In this document: in pieces, positions 39,601 through 50,340 of the stretch
Layout of the letters: each line of letters begins with the position of its first letter
How positions within the stretch are numbered: position 1 is the first letter of the stretch
NCBI GenBank assembly: GCA_038380795.1
Contig: CM076270.1
Span: forward strand, 17,748,001 to 17,812,000
Length of the DNA stretch: 64,000 bases
From: Pyrocephalus nanus
Taxonomy: Eukaryota > Chordata > Aves > Passeriformes > Tyrannidae
Reading direction: 5' to 3'
Notes under the pieces: model-generated
What the model was told of the DNA's origin: nothing
Seen by the model: the letters and a program-made list of their open reading frames with translations, nothing else
Database searches by the model: none
Made by a program: the position numbers and the translations under genes

Positions 39601-40283
39601 AGCTGTCAAAAAAGGAAGGCTTTACCCAGCAGCCTAACAAAACAAGCTTCAAAAAAACAAGAAACAGTGTCCCAAAACAAATGCACCAGATAGCAAAAAT
39701 GTTAGTTGAAAAGTAAATATTTAACTGGGACCATACCTGCTAAGAGAAAGACAAAAAGCCTGAAAAAAACTGATCACAAGAGAGATGCTTTTGCTGTAGA
39801 AAGAAAGGATGGCCATAGGATTTGAAAGTACTTACAGTTCTTTTCTGCACTACTGACTACATTAGAGTCATCAGCCTGAGCTCGGCTCTCCATTACACTG
39901 CACAGAGCCTTCAGATTATTCACTCCCTGACATGAATTTCTCTTACAAGGCTTCTTTAAACTTCCCTTTGTACCCCCAGCTTTTTAACTGCCATCACGAG
40001 TCTTCAAGGTTAACGCTGGGAGACAAAGCAGCGGTCTCCCGATGCAAAGATTAATGCCATTCCACAAAGAAGTGCAGGCACATGAATTACCCACAGGCCT
40101 TTCATTCTCTCAGAGCCCCTCGCCCAGAGCAGTGTGCGAGGCAGGTCCACACCCCCACCCCTCGGCTGGAGCAGAGCCACCCCTGGGGTGAGGGGCACAG
40201 CCGGCAGCTCTCCCTTGTGGGCGCTTCCCTCTGGATCAGCACTGCACAGAGCGGCAGCAGCTTCCAGAGCTTTTTTCTGCTCC

Positions 40284-40351
40284 GTGCTGAGCAATCCCAG
40301 AGCAGATGGTGCTCGGCGCTCATACCTGGAGCAGTGCTTAGCAATCTCAGA
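40284..40351 (+). repeat. Paired 18-bp direct repeats 50 bp apart
   Basis: GTGCTGAGCAATCCCAGA at 40284-40301 and GTGCTTAGCAATCTCAGA at 40334-40351 match at 16 of 18 positions with a 50-bp period. TGCTGAGCA/TGCTTAGCA resemble MAF-type half sites. They sit in a local CpG-enriched patch (about 40110-40340). Confidence 0.6.
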
Positions 40352-43300
40352 AATGCTTTCTGACGCACACTTCCCCTAAATTGTCTTTGCCATTTCCTAA
40401 ACTAGAACTCAGCCTCGTGGATAAGTAGCTCCTCAGTCACTCGGCTCGAAGGGAGCCCATCATCCCATTCCAGTAAGTCCTACTCAGCGTGCATGCAAAA
40501 AAAGGTTTTGGCAGCACCCACTGCAGGATCTCCTGGGTCCTCAAGTCACTCCAAGCAGCTCAATTTCCCTTCTAAAGCTGCACTACTACAACTATCTGAT
40601 ATTGTTCTCTTACTCTAGGCATCCCTTATGGAAAAGAAGGTGCAATCACTTCCCCAGACCTTGAATTGCCTTTTGTATACAACTCCTCCTTAGTATTAGG
40701 CTTATTAATAAAAGCCCTTTTATGGATTTATCTGGCCAGATGATCTGAGTGAAGAACAGCTGTGCAAGTTCAAGGACTTGCCCAGTTCAAACCAGACAAA
40801 ACTACTACTTTACATAGTGGGAGAGGAACTTATGGAGCTTGGTGCCGTGGGAGTTTAGGGGTGCAGATCTTATCCAGCAGGTTTGAAAAGAGGTTAGATA
40901 GATTAGTGGACAAAAGGTCTGTGAAGGACTGAGCAGGGATGTACCCCTGATATACCCCCTTAGAAGCTGTGAGTGTTTGGGAATACAAAGCAAGAGACTT
41001 CAGAAAGGAGGCACAGCCACACACACTGTTCCTAAATCTCATTTTCTGTTGGTACTGTCAGACACAGGCTGCAGGGTGAGACAGCCCATGGGGTGACCTC
41101 ATCAGACATTTCTTTAAGGCAGCTGCAGGGCACCCAAGCCCCTGACACACTACTCCTAGGCCTGGCTGCCAGAGTGAGAAGCAGCTGCCCCTGTGGAGGC
41201 CAGCTACACAGCTGATAGAGGTACATGAAGCCCTCAGCAGCCCCAGAGCCCAGCTTCTGCACTATCATCAGGCAAAATACATAGTCCAAAGCACTGGGTG
41301 AAGGACACTTCAGAGAAGACCTAAGTTAGAGTAGTCCTCCTCTTGCTTGAGTTCTTTGTGTACATTTGAAAGCCTTGTCTCAGTGGGTCGGCCCAGCAGC
41401 AAGCCTAGGGTGTACAGAGAACAGCCACACAGGCACATTCACACACAACGGGGAAGGGAAACAAATCATCCAATACACAACAATTTTTAAACCAACTTGA
41501 TATGTTGCATGTGTGATTACTGCAGAAACCAACATGGGTAATTACAGCCATCTGCACCCATTACTGCCATTTGTATGTGTATTCATAGTAACTGCACATT
41601 AGTTAGGCATGCCACTGCACAAACATATTAACCAGCTAATTAATTAAAAGAACAGACCTTCTCTGCTTAGGAGGAGCCCATCAACCACTAATCACAAGAA
41701 TATATTTTCTCCATCTGTTACATCATTTGCCCCCACCACAAGGTCACCAGGGAAGATGCAGCTGGCCTGCAGTCTCCAGAAGGCTCTGCTGGGGTGGTGA
41801 GCTTCCTGTTTAAGTGATTTCCTTTGTGCAGCAAGGCTTAAAGACCATGGCTGCTTCTGGAAACATGTCCATGGCACTTCCACAGAACTGCACAATGCTT
41901 GGGGATTACCTCAGGTGACCTTTGGATTAGACACCAAGCACCTTTCCACCAGTCCCAGTGCTCATTCTCCAAGCACAGAGGATGCTCACGGCATGCCCCC
42001 TAACAGGGCAGCACTCTGGCAGCCCAAGTACATGTCCCATACGACACCTCTTGCCTTGCTGTTTCTAGAGCAAACTGCTAATGCAACAGCAGATTATAAA
42101 CATACAGAGGATGGCTGTGCCCCAGTGCTTCACTGACATATGGTTCTGTCTGCAGTCAGAAGCTATGGATTTAAATTTAGGGATGGAGCAGAAGGTTAAG
42201 TTTCATAATTCCGAGATAAATCCTCCTGGAAGAAGCAATGAGACCGGATTTTTGTCCCTCTGGTGCAGCCTTAGGAGAAAGGAGCCAACGCTGCTGAGCA
42301 AACCACACTCTCAGGCAGCCCTGAAAGGTTGTGCCGAACTTCTCAGCTCTTTGAAGACCTGCTGGAGCTACAGCCCTCTGTACCAGCTGCTGTTCCACCA
42401 GCACCACCAGAGCAGTCAGGACTCCTATTGGACACCCAGATTTCAGGTAGAATAATATTGCTCCAGCTATTGGCTTATAATAACTCCTTATATTACAGCA
42501 AAAGGCAGCGATATCTGTCTCGGGTTGGATCAGCACTTCCATTAGCTCCCAATCCCTTTCAAAACAAGTGTTAGTGTGAAGGGATAAAAACAAATACGTT
42601 TCAAATTGTTGTGAAATATTTCTGAAACAAGCCAAACCCCTCCTTCCTGCACACATGAAATGCAGTGCTGAAAAAGTTACTACAATCCAATAAAGCATAA
42701 AATGCTTTCATCACTTGGCACTGTAAATGCTTACCCTAGTTATGGATGAGTTCAAGACAACCCTACAGTAGATTTTACTTTGATTTTCCTAAAGCTAGAG
42801 AAAATTCTCTATCTTTATATGCTTTAAAAAATAGAGAAGAAATAATGTTTACTGCACGAGATGCTGTCAGACTGGCTGCAGCTGATGGTGCTCTGTCAAA
42901 CGGGACCTGTGAAAATACTGCACTTGGAGCACCACAGTTGGTGACCAGGCAATCTCATCACTTAATATTTGCTAGGAAGCCTTCACCATCTCCTGCCCAA
43001 CTTCCCCATTTTACAGCTCCAGAGATGTTCTTGGCTCTGTACAGCAGAACATCCTAGTGTTAGCTCCTGCCTGCAGCTCCTCTGAACTGCTGCAAAATTT
43101 AGGGTAAGGCTGAAGCAACTGAACACAACTCAACGGCATGTGGACCATTTCTAGATTATTCTGCTGCAGGCCTACATCAGCATCACTCTATATGTGCATG
43201 TCTGACACAGACATGCTCATTCTCCTCACACTCTTCTCCAAGGACAAACTATTTACTGTTGTGCAAAGCATCAAACTATGCTGACTGGATCCATGATGTG

Positions 43301-43412
43301 CTCCACTACCTTCTGAACTACAGAAAAATGCCTGCAAAGAAACTGCATCCCAATGTGGTCTGAGCAATGCTGTCTTCCCCTCTTCCCCTGTCTCCCTGCC
43401 CCGTGCCCACAG

Positions 43413-43636
43413 GAGACACAGACCCAGAACAAGCCTTTTGGGAGAACCTGCAGCCTTCAGTGTCCCCTGCCTGCAGGAACTGCTCCACAGGCTGAGTGCT
43501 CCTCTGGGCAATATCCCTCCTCGTGCCGCTTGACCACCTCAGCCTTGCTGAATCCCAAAGACTCATCTAAACAAACCTGCCATCCTCAGTCCCTCAATCA
43601 TCTGAGAAGCAGCAAACAAGCTGAGTTAAGTGCAAG
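43413..43636 (+). other. Candidate exon antisense to GPC1, 224 bp
   Basis: A long pyrimidine tract (from about 43376) ends CCGTGCCCACAG and is followed by 224 bp that stay open in one frame up to the donor GCAAG then GTAAGC. The in-frame stop is formed only by the donor's own TAA. The peptide is rich in Ser, Pro, Cys and Gln and resembles no family known to me. A lncRNA exon or pseudo-exon is most likely. Confidence 0.22.
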
Positions 43637-43863
43637 GTAAGCAGTATTTTTATTTGGTTAATTAGAATTGCTCATCAAATGAAAACAAAGAAGTGATTTA
43701 CTGCAGAACTGGTACAGGTAGTTGTAGCATAAGTACATTCCTGCATATTTGGCTACATTAGGAATATTTTTTAATTAACAGTTTCTCCTTGGCTAAAGCA
43801 AACCATAGAAAATAAGGAAAGAAGTTTCACACAAGGACACTGTCGAATCCCTCAACTGCCAGC

Positions 43864-43882
43864 TTTTTTTTTTTTTTTTTTT
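43864..43882 (+). repeat. T19 tract ending in CTGCAG
   Basis: Nineteen T followed by CTGCAGGG. It looks like an ideal splice acceptor on the + strand, but stops follow and no donor pairs with it. Alternatively it is the A-tail of a minus-strand retroposon whose body is no longer recognisable. Confidence 0.9.
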
Positions 43883-44526
43883 CTGCAGGGAAGATTTTAA
43901 ATTAAAAGCAGATTGCCTTCATTAGCTTTACCAGAAGCCATGTAACTGCCAAAGCTGACAGAAACACAACTGTGATTTGCAGATTTGGCAAGTGCCATTT
44001 TCTCTTTCTGCAAATGTGAGTAATGTCATTCATAATAAGGGGCTTTTGTGGGGACACTGTGCAAAGAACAACTCCTTCTCTAGAAGAGGAAGAATATCTG
44101 TGGAGCAGCAGTTTAGTAGACCAGGGCACCTAAGTTTTACCTTTGTTTATTCTTCAAGGAAGTACACTGCATTAAATTCATGCTGAAAAGGATCAGACAG
44201 TATGAGTGCTATGAACCGTCTTCTCCTGATGACTGAGCAGAATACAGTAGCAAGCCCAAAATAAACATTTCAGCAGTGATCTTTGACATCCAACCATACT
44301 CAGGCTTTCTGTGCCAAACCCTCCCAAGCCATTCAGCATGGTTTCTCACCAAAATCCGTACTCTCTTTACTTTTCTAGCTGAAAAAGCTGATGATACTCT
44401 AACAGAAAAGTTATATTTCTACCAAGGGCAGCTGTGCTTGCAGGCTTCTTGCTCTGCTCCAGAGTTACAGCCTTGGTGCTAAGAGGAAAGCCTTGGTAGT
44501 ATTTTTACTCTCTGTCTGATTCCTAT

Positions 44527-44546
44527 GTGAATAGCTGTGAATAGCT
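44527..44546 (+). repeat. 10-bp exact tandem duplication
   Basis: GTGAATAGCT occurs twice back to back, then GCAG. This is a small local slippage duplication. Confidence 0.9.
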
Positions 44547-45869
44547 GCAGAACAGAGGGAGGCATGAGTGAAGCCAGCCTGCCGGGGTGTAGGAGCAGGC
44601 AGCAATGGATGAACAACTTGCTGTTCATTTTTAGAGTGACTCCACAGGCCCTGCTCCCCTCCCTGGTGCATTAGGGATCTCTTTGAATTCCTGGTGTGTA
44701 GCTTTCCTCAGCCTCAGGAAGAAAACTTAAGATACATAACCAAAGTGTTAAAAATGCCCAGGTTTCTTTCAGTTTGTGTTAGATGGGACACAGTGGACGT
44801 TGGCTTCAGGGCTGAACCGAGCTGCTGATGTAGAATGAAGTGATGGGGCTGACCCTGACCCGTGTGAGCTCTCCGGGGTCTGAAACAGCCTCCTCAGCTC
44901 CACCACAGAACTGCCACTGGCACAAGGTGGAGTGCTGGCCAACACCTGCCATGGAGGGTTTACAGACCCTTCTGTGACAAAAAGATGACAAAAACTTCAG
45001 GATGAAGAAACGAGAGAAATGGGTACTGTCCAAACGGAACCCAGATGCTCAGCAGCACGGCAATTAGAGACCACAGCACCCTCGAGTGAATGAAGGATTT
45101 ATTCCCCCAGCTGTAGCCAAAATGGGAAGGTCTGAACACGCTACGAAACTCTACAGGAAGTAGTCTAACACAGTATTAGCACAGTCACAAATGTAAAGTC
45201 TGTCTGCAGTAATTAGGATTGTACTACATATTACTTATTAGACACTGTCTTAAAATCAAGACAGAAATAGCTGCCTACATAGTAGTTACCAGTTTCTTAA
45301 CTGTCTAAAAATAAAGCAACAAATGTAATGCAGTGCCAGACATGGAACCATCCGAAATAATGTTAACCTACATTCAAGCCTGCAAAGGTAACTGTGGTAT
45401 GCCTGCTGGTAACCTTCAATCTGACCTGGAGTTAAACACTCTGTTACTCTGCAATTTTGGTTTGTATCTTAAAAAGAACTGGAGAAGCCAGTTTTGTCTC
45501 TGTAGTCCAACTCTGTTCTACCACACAGTGAACAGAGTTCATTATCCATTGAACTAAGCACCAAGTAATGAGTTAACAATAATTAAACTGAAAGAGACAT
45601 AGATTAAAGGAATTTATTATTCCCTGATCTGTCAAGCAAATTGCTCAGATACCTGCAATCAATGAGTAATGATGAAACAAAATAAAACCCCAACAAACCA
45701 GAAGAGCCAACAACAGGCTCATAAAAATCTGTTCAGTGAGGTCCATGTATCTTCGTTAGGCTGAACAGCATAACATTTTAATCAACAAAAACCCTCTGTC
45801 TTTATGCATCATGAGATCAGAGGCAAAGTGTGGCCCTAAATTATGCTGTAACTGTTTATTATTCATGTA

Positions 45870-46130
45870 TCATGGGACTGATGAAGATTTATGGTCCCAT
45901 TGTGCTAAGTACTGTATAGTGAAATTCAGAGCAACAGCGAGACTCAGTACTCCAAGACTTTATAACTCAAAGACAAATTACAAAAACAAGATATTATAAT
46001 TTAAAGACAGTAATGCACAGATGGGGATTGGAGATACAGACAGATTAAGCAACTTGCCCAAGGTCATGCCAGACACATGTGCCAGAGCAGAAAATTGAAC
46101 TCGGATCTCTGGAGCACCAGCACAGCTTTT
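45870..46130 (+). mobile_element. MIR-like ancient SINE remnant
   Basis: Landmarks in order are CATTGTGCTAAGTACTGTA, a degraded middle, AGATTAAGCAACTTGCCCAA, GGTCATGCCAGAC and GAACTCGGATCTCTGGAG. The 'ACTTGCCCAAGGTCA' core followed by 'GAAC..GATCT' is the MIR core-SINE signature shared across amniotes. This is the clearest of the ancient repeats here. Outer boundaries are approximate, and the left part could belong to a related older element. Confidence 0.72.
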
Positions 46131-46335
46131 TACTCATGTAGGAGAACATTGCTGCTCCTCTTTGATTTCACTAGATGTCATATTTCATAAACTAATAAAT
46201 AAGTTCAAAAAATGAAAACATTGCATGCCAGTACTGGAAGGATTTCCTTTCACCCCTCCCTCCTCAGAGGACCTTCATTAACAGAAACCCTACACAAACA
46301 CCTGATTTGTCTGCACGTGGTACAATTACAGCATT

Positions 46336-46805
46336 GCACAGAATAATTTCAGCCAAAAGGTCTTCTGCAGCCATCTAGTCCAACCTCTCACTCAAAGCAG
46401 GACAAACTAGAGCAGTTGCCTCAAGGCCTTGTCTGCTCAAACTCTGAATATCTTCAAGGCTGGAGATGGAAATCACAATACCTCTTTGGGCTCCTGTGCC
46501 AGTGTTGAATCACTCAGGCTGAAAAAGTCTTTCCACATATGAAAGAAATGAGAACTTCTCCAGTTCCAACTCATGTCTGCCACCTCCCATACTGCCCCCA
46601 TGCACCCAAGTCTACCTCTTTTCTTTATTTCCAAACATTAAGCAGCTGCAGACAGCAATGGGATCTCATCAAGCCTTCTTTCTTCTACACTTTACTTATT
46701 GGACAAGCCAGACTTACTCCAGTATAGCTGCACCATTCCTTTACAGGCAGCCTGAAATTGGATATCATGCTCCAGATGCAGTCTCACAGCCACCAAAAAG
46801 GCGGC
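46336..46805 (-). mobile_element. CR1 LINE fragment, longest in window (about 470 bp)
   Basis: From the + strand left end: CATCTAGTCCAACCTCTCAC, AAGGCCTTGTCTGCTCAAA, then the GGGATCTCATCAAGCCTTCT and CTCCAGATGCAGTCTCACAG landmarks in the order expected for an inverted CR1 3' region. It is heavily diverged with small deletions and no intact coding region. It lies directly downstream of a MIR-like remnant. Confidence 0.85.
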
Positions 46806-48024
46806 TTCACACTTGTTTTTATTTTTTAAATAGAGCATTGAAATAAATAATTCTTTAATCAGTTATTGTATTTTTATGTATGTTAACTACACAAACCCTG
46901 CAGCCTTCAGTTTACAAAACAACACAGTAACATTGTTCTGGCACACCACTTGCTGTTGCAGGGGTCTCAGCACATGAGCCCCAGGAGCAACCACTGCTCC
47001 CATGAAGAACACTGGAAAGGGACATTTCATATGTCTTTCTCTCTAGCTGACAAAAAGGACAGACAGATCAGCCTGAGTGATGTAACATGCTCAAAATACA
47101 TCAGTGATAGCAGGATGACACAAGACTCCATGTTGCTGGGCACACATACATCAGCAGATACCTTTAGGAATTTCAGTCCTAAAACCTGTCACGCAGTGTA
47201 TTGCTAACAGTGAAAAATATTTAATTTACGACTGTGACAGGAGATCTCTTCAGTGCAACACAAACAGTAGCAGCAGTGTTACTAAATAAACTCAAGCCCC
47301 CAGACAGCTGATCCAGGATAAGGGGAGAAGTGATACTGCATTTAAACACTGGTTTTCTCTCCTGGTTTACAACTGAAATGTGCTCCCTGTCAGAAGGTGT
47401 TTGCTCCCTGTTTATTTTAACAAGAACAAAGCCACAGCTTAAGCTTTGCTTATTTATGTTTGCTGGCACCTGTGAAGACTTACCAATAAAATTATCGTTT
47501 TAATTAGTTCTGCAGAAGTGCTATCAACATTTGTTTTAGGTTTCCCCTGAATGTACTGTGCCATGGAGCAGCACAACCAGTCTGCTCTGTGCCAGGCAGC
47601 CATCCTGATACAGAAGGCATCTGCTTGGCATGGAGATATTTGGGGCTTTAGTGATCGCACAACTAAACAGTGCAGGACACCTGGTTATGGCAAAACAAGC
47701 TGTTCTCCACGCTGTTGTCCAGATGGGATTAACCAGGCAGGTGTCAGAAGCAAGCATGGCTCCGTATGCAACTGCTCACCTTCATCCTGAGAGGTTGCTG
47801 CGTATCTGAGCTCAAGCAGGGAACTCTCATCCCACCGGGACAGCAGCACAAACAAGCTGCCATGGGACCAGCTCCTCCACAGGTGGGACTGAGCCAGAAG
47901 CACTGCAAAGAAGCAGGTCCAAGATAGACCACATTCTCTCCTCCAGTTGAAGCCAATAATAGCCCAGTCTACATCTCTCAGAGCTTGGCAAAGCTTGGAA
48001 AAAAAATTCCCGTTCCAGAGCTAC

Positions 48025-48065
48025 CACCACATGCACAGGCACACACACATATATAAAAATACATA
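48025..48065 (+). repeat. Impure CA/TA dinucleotide stretch
   Basis: CACATGCACAGGCACACACA then CATATATAAAAATACATAAA. A short, interrupted purine-pyrimidine alternation. Confidence 0.7.
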
Positions 48066-48465
48066 AAACCCACGAGTTGCTTCCGGTTTCTTGGCCATAA
48101 ACTACACAACAACAGCAAACAGCTTTTCAAAAAGACATAGCTGTATGCTCCATCCTTTTCAAACACAAAGTTACTCTGGATGCCAATGGCACTTTTAGAC
48201 CAACTCTGAAAGTAGAGCAATGGAGCCCTGGTTCCATTTATGGTTACATTTAAACCCACACCAGTGATTCCTTACACACTGCAAGAGCTACATTGAAGTG
48301 CAGGTATTGCATCACACCCAAGAGATGACTTGGCCAGTTGCATGAGAGGTGTGTGAGCTCAGGGCACATGGCCAGGTAATGCTCTCACCCACGACAGGCC
48401 CAGCACACGGCCACCATGTGCCTGCAAAAATTTGTGTTTGGGGCACTGAACAGACCTGCCACAAG

Positions 48466-48550
48466 TCATAGAATCGTTGAAGTTGGAAAGGACCTTGAAG
48501 ATCATCCAGTCCAACCATTAACCCCGCACTGCCAAGCCCACCACTTGCAA
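48466..48550 (-). mobile_element. CR1 LINE, 3'-end fragment
   Basis: TCATAGAATCGTTGAAGTTG, GAAAGGACCTTGAAGATCAT and CCAGTCCAACCATTAACCC form the best-preserved CR1 tail in the window, so it is probably among the youngest copies here. It is severely 5'-truncated. Confidence 0.92.
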
Positions 48551-49109
48551 AAGGTAGACTGGAACACTTCTCCGACCTCCCCAGGCACTTCCCAATCTCT
48601 CTTCCACACCAACCCCACAACACACAAGCAGCTGGGGCATTGCTACATCCCACCACCATCCCATAGGATGGGGCACAGGCTCCGGGGTGCCTATGGCTGA
48701 GTCCATGGGACTTCTCCCCATGGGTTCCCACAATTGTGCAGCCCTCCCTCAAATTCACAGCAGATGAGTCCCTCAGCTATGCTTTGGCCTCAGAGAGCCT
48801 CTCTAATAAAAATACCAGTCACCTCCTCCTCCTCCCTCAACATGGAAGCTTCTCTGAGACCTCCCACAAATGAAAGGGGAGCAAGAGGGGTTTTTTTGCA
48901 GGGCTTGTTTGGTATTCTGTCACAAAGCCAAACAGATGTTTGTAAAAATCCAAATTGGTTATACAACTGTTTTAAACTCAAGCAGCTGTGCACAGCAAGC
49001 AACTGCACCGGGGGACAAGACCACTGCTCTCTTACATGTAGGGACTAGAGTTTAATAAACCAAACTTCCCATGAGTTATTCAAGCTCTCTCATTCCAATT
49101 TAGTGTTTA

Positions 49110-49215
49110 TGGCAGAGGAAACTGCTGAAAAAAGAAAATTGAAGTGGCTTTTCCAGCTTCATGGTGAAAATCTGCATCCAGACGGGGACTAGGACCAGAC
49201 CTCCCTCCTGCCAGA
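49110..49215 (+). mobile_element. MIR-like remnant (diverged)
   Basis: GCAGAGGAAACTGCTGAAAA, GAAGTGGCTTTTCCAGCTTC, then GGACTAGGACCAGACCTCCC parallels the MIR layout (GAAACTGAGG, GTGACTTGCCC, AGGTCTCC) with many substitutions. Confidence 0.42.
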
Positions 49216-49788
49216 CCCACGGTAATTACAGCACCCAATTTCCACCATGCAGCTTATCTGGGAAGATGGCAGGAATAGCCAAGAGATGCTAATACAGCAG
49301 CCCTCACACAAAAGTCACTTTATGCTGTGCTTGGCCGTCACTCCAGGATCAATTATACAACCAAATCACTGCAACTTTAATGCAACAACATGAAGTGAGA
49401 GCAGAAGAGACTGAAGCAGTCTCTTTTTACATGCCTTTTTAAAAATGGAAAATTAATCCTAATTTCTGACAGTGCTTTTATTATATTTTTATTTATGAAA
49501 AAAAATCACAACTACAAGAATTTCTAAACCACTAATATTTCAGAAATATGCCTGTCTGCTCCAGTTAAAAAGCATGACTTGGGTAAAACTAGTGGAAATA
49601 CTCCAACTAAATTATGCAGTACAGTTTTACAATCCTATAAAATAGCAATTTTTTGCAAGGCAAAACTATTTGTCATAGAGTATTTGCATTTTGGTCATAT
49701 AAAAGATTGACTGTCTGCATAAGTACTATCATGTTGCTCCCTGAAACCACAGCAAAACTTCTTTTGTTGTTTCGGGGTTTTTTTCTTC

Positions 49789-49799
49789 TTTTTTTTTTT
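49789..49799 (+). repeat. T11 tract in T-rich segment
   Basis: T-rich low complexity from about 49771, ending in T11 and then AAATAC. Confidence 0.9.
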
Positions 49800-50193
49800 A
49801 AATACTTTAGAAGAATGCATAGCAATTGAAGAACTGGTTTTACTCATGTTGCTAGCACAGGAGTCTGTAACAGCTGGGTAATTCTGTGCTTCTGATTCAT
49901 GCTGCAGTATACAAATAGGCACCAAAAAAAAAATCAAATTAGTTTTATAATCTCTGTACAGTCAACACAATTGTGATTTATGTATTATCTAAAAGTCAGA
50001 GCAAGAGCATTGTGAAAAACTGTCACAGAACTCTGCTTATTCAAACCTTAAGAAAGGTTTTACATATCTGAAGAATTCCAAGTAAAACAGGAACACATTA
50101 CTGGGCAGAAGTGACTGACTGGGCTCAGAGCTCTGTCACGTTCAGACAAGCATTTTAAGTGTCTGCAGTCTAAAGCTTCATTATTTTTTGCAG

Positions 50194-50340
50194 AACAATC
50201 TGGCAGCGGAGGTAACCCGATTCCCTGGGAATCAAATGTTACTTAAAGACAGGTTTCACCTGTCAGGGATAAAGCATATTCCAAGCAACAAAGTGTCAGG
50301 GTATATAGACATCAGAGGAGAGGGGGATCTGTCCTTCACG
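50194..50340 (+). other. Candidate exon antisense to GPC1, 49 codons
   Basis: The acceptor TTATTTTTTGCAG is followed by 147 bp open in phase 0 (peptide begins NNLAAEVTRFPGNQ and ends GDLSFT) and the donor ACG then GTAAGG. Length is an exact multiple of three and the amino-acid composition looks balanced. I recognise no family. It may be an exon of an antisense transcript or a chance arrangement. Confidence 0.25.

Larger units (their letters stand above)
33653..45860. other. Non-coding intronic stretch
   Basis: Unique sequence with a GC/CpG-enriched pocket at 40110-40340, an enhancer-like AT-rich block at 41480-41650, and the longest reading frame outside the CpG island (minus strand, 42177-42698, 173 codons, unrecognised). 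An MEF2-type CTAAAAATAA occurs at 38130-38139. Confidence 0.5.

Noticed and set aside
40800..41290. Possible further LINE fragment (GAGGTTAGATAGATTAGTGG...)
   Set aside because: Loosely reminiscent of CR1 internal sequence, but no run of landmarks in order could be matched.
43864..43888. T19-CTGCAG as a splice acceptor
   Set aside because: No paired donor with an open frame follows. It is more simply a homopolymer or retroposon tail in reverse.
47484..47604. Minus-strand 121-bp exon-like segment ending TTG then GTAAGT
   Set aside because: The donor is good, but the acceptor (CTTCTGTATCAG) has only a short pyrimidine tract, so it was not listed.
48312..48758. 148-codon minus-strand open frame
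   Set aside because: It runs through the CR1 tail at 48466-48550 and shows no independent protein signal.
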